Source: Chelonoidis abingdonii
Lineage: Eukaryota; Chordata; Testudines; Testudinidae
Length of the DNA stretch: 64,000 nt
Direction of reading: 5' to 3'
NCBI RefSeq assembly: GCF_003597395.2
Contig: NC_133771.1
Span: 60,789,541-60,853,540, forward strand
Made by a program: the position numbers and the translations under genes. Positions 1 to 10,543 of the stretch are shown piece after piece. How positions within the stretch are numbered: position 1 is the first letter of the stretch; every line of letters begins with the position of its first letter. The notes below the pieces were generated by a model. It was not told where the DNA came from and made no database searches. It worked only from the letters and a program-made list of their open reading frames with translations.

Positions 1-1226
1 CCCCCATCATTGTCTATTGTAAACACCCTATACACCCCATCCCTTCGTATTTTATTGTTAAATTCCCACCACTTCCTTTTTCCTTTAATAAAGAGATTAA
101 TTGGCACCCCACCTGTGTGGTAATTGCTCCCCAAGATCCCATATACCTGCTGGCAGGGACACCACTTTCCTTCAAGCCATCAGTGTCTCCCCCCACATGG
201 CATTTTCCCTATAATTCCAGCAGCTGATATGTGTTGTAACCTCACAAAAAGAGGTTATTAGTTGTTTAGGGCCCATGAACATTTGACTGGTGGTTGCTGT
301 TGACTATATTTCTCAGTTCTTGAAACAGAGAATTACAATGATGAAACAGTTAAAACAGTGTGTACTGTAGAGTGGGAAAAATCTACTGTACGTGTCCTAT
401 TTCTGTTGCATGATCATAACACCAGAAAACTTTTACTCCCTATGTCTGTGGGATCAGGCCTCAATGAGTTGGAAGCTTATAGCAGCTTTGGCTTCAGAAG
501 TTTCTGCTACATCTGGAAGCAAGTTTCCCTTTAGTCAGCCAGCAAGGTTAGGCTTTGGATGTGGAGTCATTTGGGATCAGACTTTCTTGACACAAGCACA
601 CTGGGTTCTTCCTTTGTCCAAGAATGTATTGCTACCATCTAAATAATTATTAATAGATTTGGCTGTGGGGCTGGGAATTAGAAAAAAATGACCTTGTTCT
701 AGAGAACTTTTTATTATTATAATATATGATTTTCCCGCTTAATCATACATGGATTATTCATTTCCCTGGGGAAACCAGCTAGTAGACATGCTGTAAATAG
801 AACCCCATTCTGTCTGTTGGTTTTATGACATATTGTGCTGCCCTCTTTCATGTGGACTTCCCCTTGACATAGTGGGAATGCTTGTATGCTTCAATGACCC
901 TGAAAACTATGTCAAAAGGAGTTTTAACTCTTGGTAGGATCAGTGAATCTGGACAGGTCAAAGAGTAGGATCAGACAAAAAACAGCCCACTGGTCCTTCC
1001 GGTTGGGGTTGAGTGATAGGCCAACAATCTATTCTCGAAAAAAAAGGTGATGTTATAGAAACACAACGAGATACCTGTTCTGACAAAGAGTATGTCAACA
1101 TAATGGACTGTGGCTTGGCAGGATGCAAAGATTCATCCCTGAATTATCACTGAGCTTGAGCCTGCTTAAGCTTGAAAGAATGTTTAGATCAACTCTCTAG
1201 TACGTCAAAGCATAAAGAGTAGCTGA
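1..1226. other. No gene or repeat recognised
   Basis: Short reading frames here have no recognisable motif and no splice-site support. The part just before 1227 may be the decayed upstream (endonuclease) portion of the LINE that resumes at 1843, but I could not read a motif in it. Confidence 0.4.
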
Positions 1227-1842
1227 TGTTGGAAATGACCATGTGGTAATAGCCTCCTGTCCCAGATCTGGACTTTAGCGTCCAAGACCTGGGTGCTTAC
1301 CTGAAACTCCCCCAAGCTCACTACCAGCTTGGATATTCTCGCTGCCACCAGGTCAGGAATTATAGGGCCTGACCCCCCTTTCCTCTCTCTGGTGTCCCCA
1401 ACCCTTCCTTTGGGGGACCCCCAAGACCCAGACCCCTGGGTCTCTCTCTCTCTCCTCTCCCAGCTTCCCCCCCTTTCCTGGGTTAGCCGGTGCAATGCTA
1501 TACTTCACTCCTTGAATACAACCGGAGAGGCAATCTAGCTTCCCCGAGGCTAGGCATTCACCTAGTCAGCTCACACAAGAGATTCCTCCTCCCTTTGTCC
1601 TGCAGCCTTTCCCGCCCTGGGACAATAGGAAGGTGAGACACAGAGTTTGGGCTTTCCCCTCCCCCCTCTGCCTCACTAGGAAAAGAAACTTCCACAAGGT
1701 TTAAAAAGAAAACTTTATAGAAAAAAAGAAAGAAAATATAAAACAGCAATCTTGTTCTCTGATTGGTCCTCTGGTCAGGTGTTTGGTTACCCTTTCCAGG
1801 TAAAAGAAACTTAACCTCTACCTTACCTATCTACTTATAACA
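1227..1842 (-). mobile_element. Solo LTR of an endogenous retrovirus-like element
   Basis: Read on the minus strand this begins TGTTATAAGTAGATAGGTAA and closes with CCAACA, the usual TG...CA ends. It matches the LTR start at 51879-52172: the stretch around 1755-1842 is its reverse complement, including the CCAAT-box-like GACCAATCAGAG. The left half has the same C/T-rich layout as the LTR entered at 63289 (a shared TTAGCGTCCAA near the other end). No internal retroviral sequence is attached, so it looks like a solo LTR left by recombination. No clear target duplication is seen. It splits the LINE that continues at 1843. Confidence 0.6.
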
Positions 1843-4060
1843 GACCACAATATATGTATGACAGAAGATCAAACTTAAGAAAAACAAAAGTCCCCAGAGC
1901 ACCAAGGAAATTGCCAGCAGAAGACTGACAGACCAGATATTATAACAGCAATTTCAAACTGAACAGAAGAACAGATTAGATCCACCACAAGAAGTCAACA
2001 TTGACATGGCATGGTCCTCTCTATGTGACAGTATCATTGATACAGCAATCACTGTAGTTGACTTCCAGACAAGCAAACCTAAAGTTTGGATAAATAAAGG
2101 TATGTGGAACTGTGTGAAAAACAGGAAATAAGCCAAATCAAACATCAGCTCTCCAAAAACACTTCCAGAAAAAGGAGGAAAAATTAATATAAAATAAAGG
2201 ACAAGCCAGAAAAAAGCAGAGTGAGAAGAGACACAGAAACACATGGATAACATCGCCAAAGAAGCTGAAGTGGCTGCTGAAAGCGGTGATATGTTATCAA
2301 CTTAACCAGATTCTAACGGGCAAGTTTGCACCAGTCAAAGGATCTGTTAAGGATAAACAACCAAAGATCTAAACAACAGAAAAAAGAACAAAGAGAGCGA
2401 TGGATGGAAACACTTTTAAGAGGTGCTAAATAGACCACCGCAAGAAACGAATGACTTTGACAAAGGTAATAAACTCTCAAAATTTGCTTTGGCCAACACT
2501 TGAAAGTTGTAGTGGCATAGCTACATTGCTCAGGAGTTTGAAAAACCACATCTCTGACTGATTAGCCATGCTGACACACTCAGCAGTGTAGATGCAGCTA
2601 TGTCAATGGAAGAGTGCTTCTGTCAATGGCTACATCTACACTACAGCTGGGGTCAATGCTCTGAGATTGATCCACCAGCGGTCGATTTAGCGGTCTAGTG
2701 AAGACATAACTAACATTATAAGGGGAGGTCGTGTTCCTGCACCATCGGAAAAAACCCCTTCTGTTAGTGTTGACTACATCTACACTACGGGGCCATGTGG
2801 GATAGCTATGCTGGTGTAGTTTCCATAGTGGAGACATACCCTATTGTAACATCTCACATCACAAAAAAGTGAAATGTAATAAAACAGTTAAAACCTGGGA
2901 AAGCTGTAGGTGAACAAATCACCCAGGAAATTTTGGAAGCTTGTGATGATCAGAGCATCAATTCAATCACCAAACTCTCTTCAACAAACTATGAGACAGG
3001 AGAAGCCTCCTGTGAGAAAATGGCATTGTAGTCAAAATACAAAAGCAAGGTGAATTAAGTGACTGCAATAAATGGCAAACGATACGCTTCTTTCAGTGAT
3101 CAGCAAAGTTTTCTGCAGTATCATCTTATAAAGACTAAAGGAAGCAGTTGATATGAAGCTAAGGGAAAAGCAGGTTGAATTTTGATCAGGAAGATTGTGT
3201 GGCATCCAGGTTTCCACCCTAAGAATAATCATGAAATAGAGGATCTAATAGGAAAAACACTGTTCATAAACTTCATTGATTTTAAGAAAGTATTTGACAG
3301 CCTCCAACATAATTCACTCTGGAACATTTTAAAATGTTATGATATGCCAAGAAAAACAATTAACATCATCAAAGCTTTATATCAAGATGCAGCTTGCACA
3401 GAATGCAGATGTCAGCAAATCGTTTAACGTAGACACTGGTGTCACACAAGGATGCATTCTTTCACATTGCAGTGACTTCATTATGAGAAAAAGTGTATCT
3501 GGATGAAAAGCAGGCATCACGTGGCTCAATAGTACACTAAAAGTACAGTACATTTAAATTTTGCTGATAACATAGCTCTTCTAAGTGATAGTTCAACCAA
3601 CATGCAAGCAAAGAATGAAAGACTGTCCAACATCAAACAAAACAGGGGTTAATAACTAGTTGTGAAAAAAAAATCTACTGAGAACTCCAGCAACTCCCAA
3701 CTCCAGCATTACCCCTTATCAGTCAAAGGAACACCATAAATGAGTCAATTCACACACTCTGTGGTAATGGTGCAAGCCACTGGAGATATCCGGGAGGAAA
3801 TAATGGCATGAACTAGAAAGGCGGCAGCTGCATTTACCAGCTTAAAATCTACAGTTTAAAGGCCAAACTACAAATCTTCAACTCATTATTTGTACCTTGG
3901 AAGCTGGAAATCCACCAGAGGTTTAGCCAGATGTCTAAATGCTTTCAAAACAAATGCCTCAGGAAAATACTAGGTATTAAATGGATAAGCAACTGCTTAG
4001 CTCCAAAATTATCCAGAAAAGAAGATGCATATATCAGCACCCTAGAAGAGTGGGGAGGCT
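1843..4060 (+). mobile_element. Decayed non-CR1 LINE: endonuclease end to reverse transcriptase
   Basis: Conceptual translation across several frames gives, in order, fragments typical of the linker and reverse transcriptase of an RTE-like LINE: DH just after the LTR, WNCVKNRK near 2110, HMDNIAKEAEVAAESGDM near 2240, PVKDKQ near 2335, LNRPPQET near 2430, KPGKAVGEQITQEIL near 2895, then motif A FINFIDFKKVFDSLQHNSLW at about 3267-3325 and a TGVTQGC motif B remnant near 3440. The residues following motif B keep the pattern of the family but carry stops and frameshifts. It is interrupted by MITE sequence at 2514-2842. It is clearly not CR1; the clade (RTE or RTE-X like) is inferred from the linker motifs. 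It cannot encode a working protein. Confidence 0.65.
2514..2842. mobile_element. PIF/Harbinger-type MITE cluster inside LINE
   Basis: The block holds CTACACT motifs at about 2637 and 2773 and the closing GAGACATACC. Its first part (CATAGCTACATTGCTCAGG) belongs to the same family as 50969-51223. The middle (TCGATTTAGCGG) resembles the MITE at 29103-29386, and the last 140 bases look like a third type. The LINE reading pattern resumes on both sides, so these pieces went into the LINE after it was in place. Confidence 0.55.
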
Positions 4061-4834
4061 TGAATAATATTAGTTTGTACTTTGCCTAGCTTTAATCAGT
4101 ACTTATTCATTTCTCAGTTTCCAGAGCACCAAATCCAACAAGTTTCAAATTTTGGTGGCCTAAGTTAAACTAAATTACTTCCACGAGTAATAAAATGGAG
4201 TGTGATTCCAGGTGGCTCCATTCAGTAAGCTGACGGCTTTGTGTGCAGTAAATTTCCTAGATATATCCTGCTTAATACACTGAATATAAAATGAGTTTTT
4301 TTTCTCATTTTTCATGTGTGTAACACAGTGAACAATCCAGTCCATGATTACTTAATCTGGATCAGGATTCTTGCATAAACTGCATTCCTGAGTCTTCAGT
4401 TCAGAGCCAAGTTGCTGCAGACTCTCTGTGTCCAATGTCCTAAATTAAGGAGAGCCATTGTGTTTACTGCTCTGGAATCTTTTCTCTTCTCCATTGTGAG
4501 GGATTGAGGCACTGTGAAATATGACTATATTGTGGCCCCACTGGAGTCAATGGGAATTTTCCCACTGACTTTGAAGAGACTAGACTGTGTCCCTGACTGG
4601 TTGTGAAATGTACGAAACAGATGGTCCTGAGGCCAAGTGACAGATTAAGCTTCCTCACCAGGATGCTTTAACCCTAAGAAAGAGGGCAGTTCAGTTTTCA
4701 TGTCCATTCACTCTTCTTCTCTACTGGCAGTATGGGATTGAAAGTAAGAGAAAAGTGGTGGTTTCTGTACCTATTGGGTTTCTGGGTGGTGGTTTCTGTA
4801 GCATGGGCATTTGTCCACTAGAAACTTGGTCTAA
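4061..4834. other. No gene recognised; trace of an ancient palindromic repeat
   Basis: Around 4531-4590 the sequence carries a CACTGGAGTCAATGGGAATT stretch followed by an inverted counterpart. This is typical of the old palindromic repeats also seen at 28865 and 43124. Nothing else is supported. Confidence 0.35.
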
Positions 4835-5074
4835 GGCTACGTCTACACTCTGAACTAGAGGTGTGATTCTCTTGCTTGTATACATGTACTCTCACTAGCT
4901 CATTGACAGCTAATGTGATTGTAAATAGGACTATAGACATGGCAGCATGGGCAGTGAGAACGTACCAATGGACTGAGGCGGGTTTGTTTTGAACAAGGCT
5001 AAGCTGGGCCACCACTGCCCATGCTACCTTGCCTATACCATTATTTATCCTTGCACTAGCTCTCATTGAGCTAG

Positions 5075-5874
5075 CATAGTGGTGCTCAAATTTTAGTAAT
5101 CCAAGGACCCGCATTTTGATTTAGTCCCTGCCCCAACTCTACCCCTTCCCCCAAGACCCCATCCCACCCCACCTCTTCCTGCCCCCCATTCATTCCATCC
5201 CCCCTCCCTCCATCACGCATTCTCCCCCACCCTCACTTATTTTCACCAGGCTGGAGTAGGGGGTTGGGGAGCATGAGGGAGTGCAGGCTCTGGAAAGGAG
5301 TTTGGGTGTGCAGTGCGAGGTTGGGGAAGGGGCAGAAGGTTGAGGTGCAGGAGGTGGTGAGGGGGGTGTGTTCCGGTCAGGCAGCACTTACCTTGGGTGG
5401 CTCCCCAAAGCAACCAGCTTTGAGGGGAGTGATAGCTCAGTCGTTTGAGCATTGGCCTGTTACACACAGGGTTGTGAGTTCAATCCTTGAGGGGGCCACT
5501 TAGGGGTCTAGGGCAAAAATCAGTACTTGGTCCTGCTAGTGAAGGCAGGGAGCTGACTTAATGACCTTTCAGGGTCCCTTCCGGTTCTATAAGATAGGTC
5601 TCTCTAGCAGCAGCTCCTGATCAGAGGGTCTCTGTGCACTGCTCCTACCTGTAGGCATTGCTCTCACAGTGGAGTCAGTCCTCAGGGTGGAGGCAGCCCA
5701 CCCCCTTCCCTGCTCTGGGACTACAGTGATTCACTGGACTTTTAGCCATTGGGACTTTTAGCACCTAAAATCTCTTGATGTGGCTTCAGAAGCCTCCAGG
5801 AGATAGAGAAAGGGGGATAAGTTGATCTCTCTGGAGGATCCTCAGAGGCCTGCCAACCCCAGTTTGAGAAATGC
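5075..5874. mobile_element. hAT-type DNA element nested in the MITE
   Basis: A perfect 8-base duplication TGAGCTAG lies at 5067-5074 and 5875-5882, the length expected of hAT transposition. The ends are short inverted repeats, GTGGTGCTCAAA on the left and TTTGAGAAATGC on the right, like the CAGNGGTTCTCAAAC ends of hAT-Charlie elements. Internal sequence is G/C-rich and strand-biased with no transposase motif. It carries the SINE at 5424-5604. The reading frames inside it are not considered genes. Confidence 0.7.
5424..5604 (+). mobile_element. tRNA-derived SINE (turtle Cry-like)
   Basis: The head has an internal RNA polymerase III promoter. The A box is TAGCTCAGTCGTTTGAGC at about 5433 and the B box GGTTGTGAGTTCAATCC lies near 5470. 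Together they form a tRNA-like 75-base head. The tail runs through GGTCCTGCTAGTGAAGGC and ends with CCGGTTCTATAAGATAGGTC, which resembles a CR1/L2-type LINE 3' end as in SINEs mobilised by such LINEs. The Cry family name is from memory of turtle SINEs. Confidence 0.75.
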
Positions 5875-5944
5875 TGAGCTAGTGTGAGTATGCAAACAAA
5901 AGCTGGGAATCACACCTCTAGCTCAAGGTTTAGACATAGTCTAA

Positions 5945-6407
5945 AACTGACTCATTCCACGTAAGCTATTGAAAGAAATTAATGAAAGGCTAAATTGGGC
6001 TCATTTGATAATTAGATCCAAACAACATTAAATTTGCCCTCTCTTTGAAAAATTGTGTTTTGTGAGAATTCAGAACTATGAACTCTTAGAATTTCTGCCA
6101 GCAACAATTGCTTCTTCCTTTGAACATGGTAACATTTTCACAGACTTTTTTTCAGTGATGCTTATTTGCCCTATGCATAAAGAATGCATATCATTTTCAC
6201 TGAAGTTGGTGAACTATTTGAGATGAAATCACAATATTTTGCAAAATTGTGAAGTGATTCTTTTTGCTGCTTTTGCCACATTTAAGCATATTATGATAGA
6301 TCTTTATAATATAATTAGATTTCCATACGTTATTAAACAACTTACTTATTACTCCAGGCTGTAATACCATTTGTACCAATCACCAAGCTGCAATATTGCA
6401 GTTTTCA
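5945..6407. other. No feature recognised
   Basis: AT-rich sequence with short frames only. Confidence 0.4.
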
Positions 6408-6912
6408 GCTCTTATAGACTTTAGGTTCAGCAGGGACCATAGTGACCATCTAGTCTGACCTGCCCATTGCAGGCCACAGAACCTTACCTACGCACTCCTG
6501 TAATAGACCCCTAACCTCTGGTTGAGTTACTGAAATCCTCAAATCATGGTTTAAAGACTTCACGTGTTATAGAATTCACCATTTACAAAACATGCAAGTG
6601 ACATGTGCCCCATGCTACAGAGGAAGGCAAAAACCTGTCAGGGTCTCTGCCAGTCTGACCTGGGGGAAAATTCCTTCCCTACCCCAAATATAGTGATCAG
6701 TTAGACCCTGAGCAGGTGGGCAAGACTCACCAGCCAGACACCTGGAAAAGAATGATCTGTAGCAACTCAGAGCTCTCCCCGTCTAGTGCTCCATCTCTGG
6801 CCATTGGGGATTTTTGCTAATGGCAGTCACTGATGGGCCACATGCCATTGTAGGCAGTCTTGTCATACCATCCGCTCCATAAACTTATCAAACTCAGTCT
6901 TGAAGCCAGCTA
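6408..6912 (-). mobile_element. CR1 LINE 3' fragment
   Basis: The plus-strand text starts like the reverse complement of a CR1 tail (TCAGCAGGGACCATAGTGACCATCTAG...) and continues through GACCTGGGGGAAAATTCC to AACTCAGTCTTGAAGCCAGC. This order is typical of turtle CR1 subfamilies on the minus strand. It is 5'-truncated and has no open frame. Confidence 0.7.
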
Positions 6913-7721
6913 GGTTTCATTGCAAGACTGGGTAAAAGCCCAAAGACCTACAAATATAAGCAAGCAAGCAACAAATTGATTCCTGTACACAGCTTTTACA
7001 GTGATGAAGCTGTGCTGGCCAAATGCACAAAATACACTTTTCCAAGGATTTTCCATAAAATGTTTCCTTAATGTACGGACCCCTTTCTGGTAGTTTACAG
7101 CAGCCAAACCTAACATAGAAAAGAGAACTGACTGTAAAGGTGAGAGAATTACAGAGTCTGGAGCTTCCTTTAGGTTTAGGAATTTGTTCTTGATTTTTTG
7201 CCAGTTTCCAGGTTAACCGCAAGATAAACTGATGCATGTTCAAACAGCTTATGTAAAATGTCTCAGTACCAAGGGGAAATTTTTCTGACACACTGTGAAA
7301 CTCCTCTGGTTTTCTATTTTATGTCTTAAACACATATAGTAAATATTGTTAAAAGGCTGACAGCTGTGGGAGATCAGTTTAGAAAATAATTGCTACCAAT
7401 AATAACTTAAAGCAACAGAGAGAGAGAGGATGGGTGGGAATGTCCAATAACAGACAAAGGATATTTCTTTAGACATACACTACACAGCTATATTGCTTCA
7501 TTAAAAAAATCCTTTGCTATTTGGTCACTAGGTGACACTATTGACTTAAATTTCAGCTACTGAAACAGATGTTATCTGGCAGAAGAGATTTTATTTCTTA
7601 ATTGTTCTTCAAGGTTCACTCTTCTCTGTCATATACACTATTGCTCTTACCATTGCCAAACATTGAGTTTTGGTGTTTTCTGGGGTCCAGTGATTTAATA
7701 ACACTTTCTGTTGCTCTAAAT
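6913..7721. other. No gene recognised
   Basis: The minus-strand frames at 6910-7291 (up to 124 codons) overlap the CR1 edge. They have no motif, no splice support and low-complexity amino-acid use; I treat them as chance. A short GA-rich run lies near 7417-7428. Confidence 0.45.
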
Positions 7722-8359
7722 CAGGGGTGGGCAAACTTTTTGGCCGAAGGGTCACATCTGGGTATGGAAATTCTATGGTGGGCCATGAATGCTCATGAAA
7801 TTGGGGGTTGGGGTGTGGGAGGGGGTGAAGGCTCCAGCTGGGGATATGGGCTCTTGGGTGGGGCCAGAAATGAGGAGTTCAGGGTGCTGGAGGGGGCTCT
7901 GGGCTGGGCTTTGGGATCTGGGGGGGTGAGGGCACCAGCTGGGGATGGGGTGGGTATGTGGATGAGGGATTGGGGGTGCAGGAGGGTGCTCCAGACTAGT
8001 ACCAAGGTGTTTGGAGGGCAGAAGAGGGATCAGAGCTGGGGAAGGGGCTTGGGTCCCGGGAGAGGAACAGAGGTATAAATTCCAGGCAGCGCTTACCTCA
8101 AGCAGCTCCCAGAAGCAGAGGCATGTTCCCTTTCCGGTTCCTATGCAGAGGCATGGCCAGGTGGCTCTGTGTATTGCCCTGTCCACAGGCTCAGCCTCTG
8201 CAGCTCCCAATGGCTATGGTTCCCTCGCTTGGGGTGGGGGCAGCATGGGACTGGAGCAGGACAAGGCCTGGACCCTGTTCCCCGGCAGGAGCTCAAGGGC
8301 TGAATTAAAACATTTGAAGGGTTGGATGCGGCCCCTGGGCTGTAGTTTGCCCACCCCTG
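7722..8359. mobile_element. hAT-type non-autonomous DNA element
   Basis: The ends are CAGGGGTGGGCAAACTTTTT and, inverted, AGTTTGCCCACCCCTG. They are flanked by an 8-base duplication with one difference, CTCTAAAT (7714-7721) and CTCTAACT (8360-8367). The interior is G-rich imperfect repeats of the kind GGGTGTGGGAGGGG. The long frames on both strands come from this bias and show no transposase features, so I do not call them genes. Confidence 0.75.
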
Positions 8360-8367
8360 CTCTAACT

Positions 8368-9009
8368 AGTAACAAAAATGTTGCCCCCTGGGCTGATCCA
8401 TTTATGAGTTGGAAGTACAAGACCAACACAAAATCACTTTCTCTACTCATTTTGGAGGCCGCCTAGTATACAGATGCCAAATATAGAAAACCGGGATGCC
8501 AGAAAGCATTGGACACATGCCCAAATGATTAGAGACCTGTGCAGTGGGTCCTAACTATAACAAAACATCTAATCAAAACTGAAAACAGATACGGGCCCTA
8601 TTTGTGTTGCTAAAAATGGCTGTGAGGCACTAGTGTCTTTCCTCTGAGGTAGAACTTTGTAAGATCTCTGCTGATATTTCTCAAGCCTCAGTTCCTAGCA
8701 ACCTCTTATGCACATTCAGAAACTGCTCTTTTGAGATTGATGCAATCAGAACCGATCATGGGTGGGACTTACAAAAGTGCCTCAGTAACTGTGGGCACAA
8801 TTCCACCCATATTTTTAGAGTCCACTAATGTTGACTCTTGGAGAAGGCTTTGAGGAGCCATTTCAGCAGGGATTCCTTGTCTCTTCTGACATACAGTATA
8901 GCCAGTGCAGCCCTTGCCCCTAATGGAAAATCTCTCTTGCCTGATACTGTTATTTTGATGCTATAAAGAATGCCATAGGCTAAATTCCCAGCTGCAGGAG
9001 ATCCTCTAT
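8368..9009. other. No feature recognised
   Basis: Unique-looking sequence; no gene or repeat supported. Confidence 0.4.
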
Positions 9010-9170
9010 GGAATTTCATAGATTTCATTTCGTACAGCTAGGGCCAGAAGGGATCATTAGATCATCTAGTCTAACCTTAAGTTAAGGCAACTGAATTTAC
9101 AACAGCTGAAGATCTGATTCCGTGACTGTTCCCATACACATTGCTGCTAGTCTGAAGCCCTTAAAAATGA
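9010..9170 (-). mobile_element. Short CR1 LINE tail
   Basis: TTTCATAGATTTCATTTC followed by GGGCCAGAAGGGATCATTAG and ATCATCTAGTCTAACC is the reverse complement of a CR1 3' end. Only about 160 bases remain. Confidence 0.6.
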
Positions 9171-9564
9171 TCTTTATGAGGACTGGCAGTTGTCTCCAGC
9201 CTTGATGTTCATGTAATTTATAAGGCTGGGGAGAGGAGCTCAGTTATATTTTATTTTTCAATGTATATTTTCAGTGGCAGCTTTTTTCCGCAGACGAGGC
9301 TTATTGCAGATCTGCCAGTTTGTTGGTTAGAGGCAAGTATTTATTCAGGATTTGTATGGGATAGACATTTATACATGTACTTGGTGCTCTGTATTTTTGT
9401 ATTTTAACAATGTGTCAGAATGGAAACTATATAACACTAAATAAGTGACCTGAATAACTGGGATTTACAAGAAATCAAGTGTAAATGATTTGGCTGATGT
9501 TGCTTTTATGCACCCACAAAGCAAAACAGAGCACTGGTGGGGCTTACCTTTAAATCAGATGCAG

Positions 9565-9637
9565 ATATTAGGGCCTTTTTTCTGACTGTCTTCAGTTACA
9601 TATATAGAGAAGACAGTCAGAAAAATGGCCCTAATAT
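9565..9637. repeat. Near-perfect 29-bp inverted repeat (hairpin)
   Basis: Arms 9565-9593 and 9609-9637 pair with one mismatch in 29 positions around a 15-base A/T loop. The right arm runs into an (AT)n tract to about 9652. The core of each arm is TTTCTGACTGTCTTC or its complement. It may be a tiny foldback element with TA ends or a local inverted duplication; an RNA copy would fold like a pre-miRNA. There is no evidence here that it is transcribed. Confidence 0.7.
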
Positions 9638-9652
9638 ATATATATATATATA

Positions 9653-10262
9653 ATGGTCTTTATATCCTGATCCTGAAAAGGTAAATCAGGTGGAGGCTGA
9701 TTCTCCTTTATTATGGCCTGGCTACTCAGAACACCTTAAAATTTGTGACAGTTGAGTTTCCATTAAGTTCCATGTATGTACATGTAACCGTTAACCTACG
9801 CTTGGACTCTTCATTTAAACTTCATTCTTTTTCAACAAAAATATTAGGGTGACTAAGCAACCACAGTCCCCCTTAATTTGTCTACTTGCACGATTCTAAA
9901 TACAAACATTACAGAAGGGTTTGCTTATCCAAGAGGAAAAGTGGAAATTGCATCCCTGAAAAGGAAAAGCTCTTTCATTCAGAGGCTATCAATAAAATTT
10001 TGCCTTATCAGACACTAAAGAACACTTAGGCTTGGACTGCTACTCAGAACGTGATCGAATCAGCCTTAAGCAACAAAATGGACAACTGCCCTGAGAAATC
10101 ATTGACTTTTTTAGGATTGGAATTTTGAACTCACAAAAGCGGGGTGGTCAAGTGAAGGCTGAACACAAAACGCCACACAACAGCAGGGTGTTTATCCCTC
10201 AGCCATCCTTTACTCTTAACACGGTAGTCAGGTTGGCTTCAATTTGCACTTTTTTTCTGCAG
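9653..10262. other. Unique sequence upstream of candidate exon
   Basis: No repeat recognised. The last 30 bases make up the pyrimidine-rich acceptor region of the candidate exon, and a possible branch-point-like CTCTTAAC lies near 10213-10220. Confidence 0.35.
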
Positions 10263-10543
10263 ACTTGCTACATCAATCAGTCTTCTGGAAAACTGCCATT
10301 GAGGTTACTTCATTTGGCCAATATCTGAATGTCCCTAAGTCCTCTGATTACTACAGAAGGGTTGTGACAGCTATATCACACATTCTGGGAAAAGCCAATG
10401 GAGTGAAATCTAACAAGAAATGTTCATGGCTTTCAAAAAAGAAAAAGTACATCTTTCAGTACTTCCACCTAATTCCAGCTATGGAACAAAATAGAAAGGT
10501 GCTGAATCAGAGAATTCCTCTTTGGGCAAATTTCTCACACAAG
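10263..10543 (+). CDS. Candidate internal coding exon, product unknown
   Basis: A good acceptor (CACTTTTTTTCTGCAG, ending at 10262) and a strong donor (CACAAG/GTAAGG, intron starting at 10544) bound 281 bases that are open in one frame. The exon would begin in phase 1 (AC completes a codon) and end in phase 0, giving 93 full codons from 10265. Predicted segments include SVFWKTAIEVTSFGQYL, SSDYYRRVVTAISHILGKAN, a basic run LSKKKKYIFQYF, and RIPLWANFSHK at the end. There is one Cys and many Lys/Tyr/Phe, with no transmembrane stretch. The frame closes about 30 bases into the putative intron, at 10573. I do not recognise the protein. No partner exon was identified in the window, so it would be one exon of a long-intron gene, a pseudo-exon or chance. 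Other chance frames of 110-135 codons occur here, which limits confidence. Confidence 0.35.

Larger units (their letters stand above)
4835..5941. mobile_element. PIF/Harbinger-type MITE, split by later insertion
   Basis: It is flanked by a 3-base TAA duplication (4832-4834 and 5942-5944), the usual target of PIF/Harbinger elements. The left end GGCTACGTCTACACTC and the right end TTTAGACATAGTC are inverted. Inside them the arms continue as an inverted repeat: GAACTAGAGGTGTGATTC on the left pairs with GAATCACACCTCTAGCTC on the right. Without the insertion at 5075-5882 the element is about 300 bp, a normal MITE length, with no coding capacity. Confidence 0.75.

Noticed and set aside
5424..5500. 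True tRNA gene
   Set aside because: The tRNA-like head is followed by a SINE body and the structure is degenerate.
6910..7291. 124-codon minus frame as a gene
   Set aside because: No motif, no splice support, next to a CR1 edge; Cys/Leu-rich residues look random.
7602..8466. Overlapping long frames on both strands (145-158 codons)
   Set aside because: They coincide with the G-rich hAT element at 7722-8359; the length comes from base bias and there is no protein motif.
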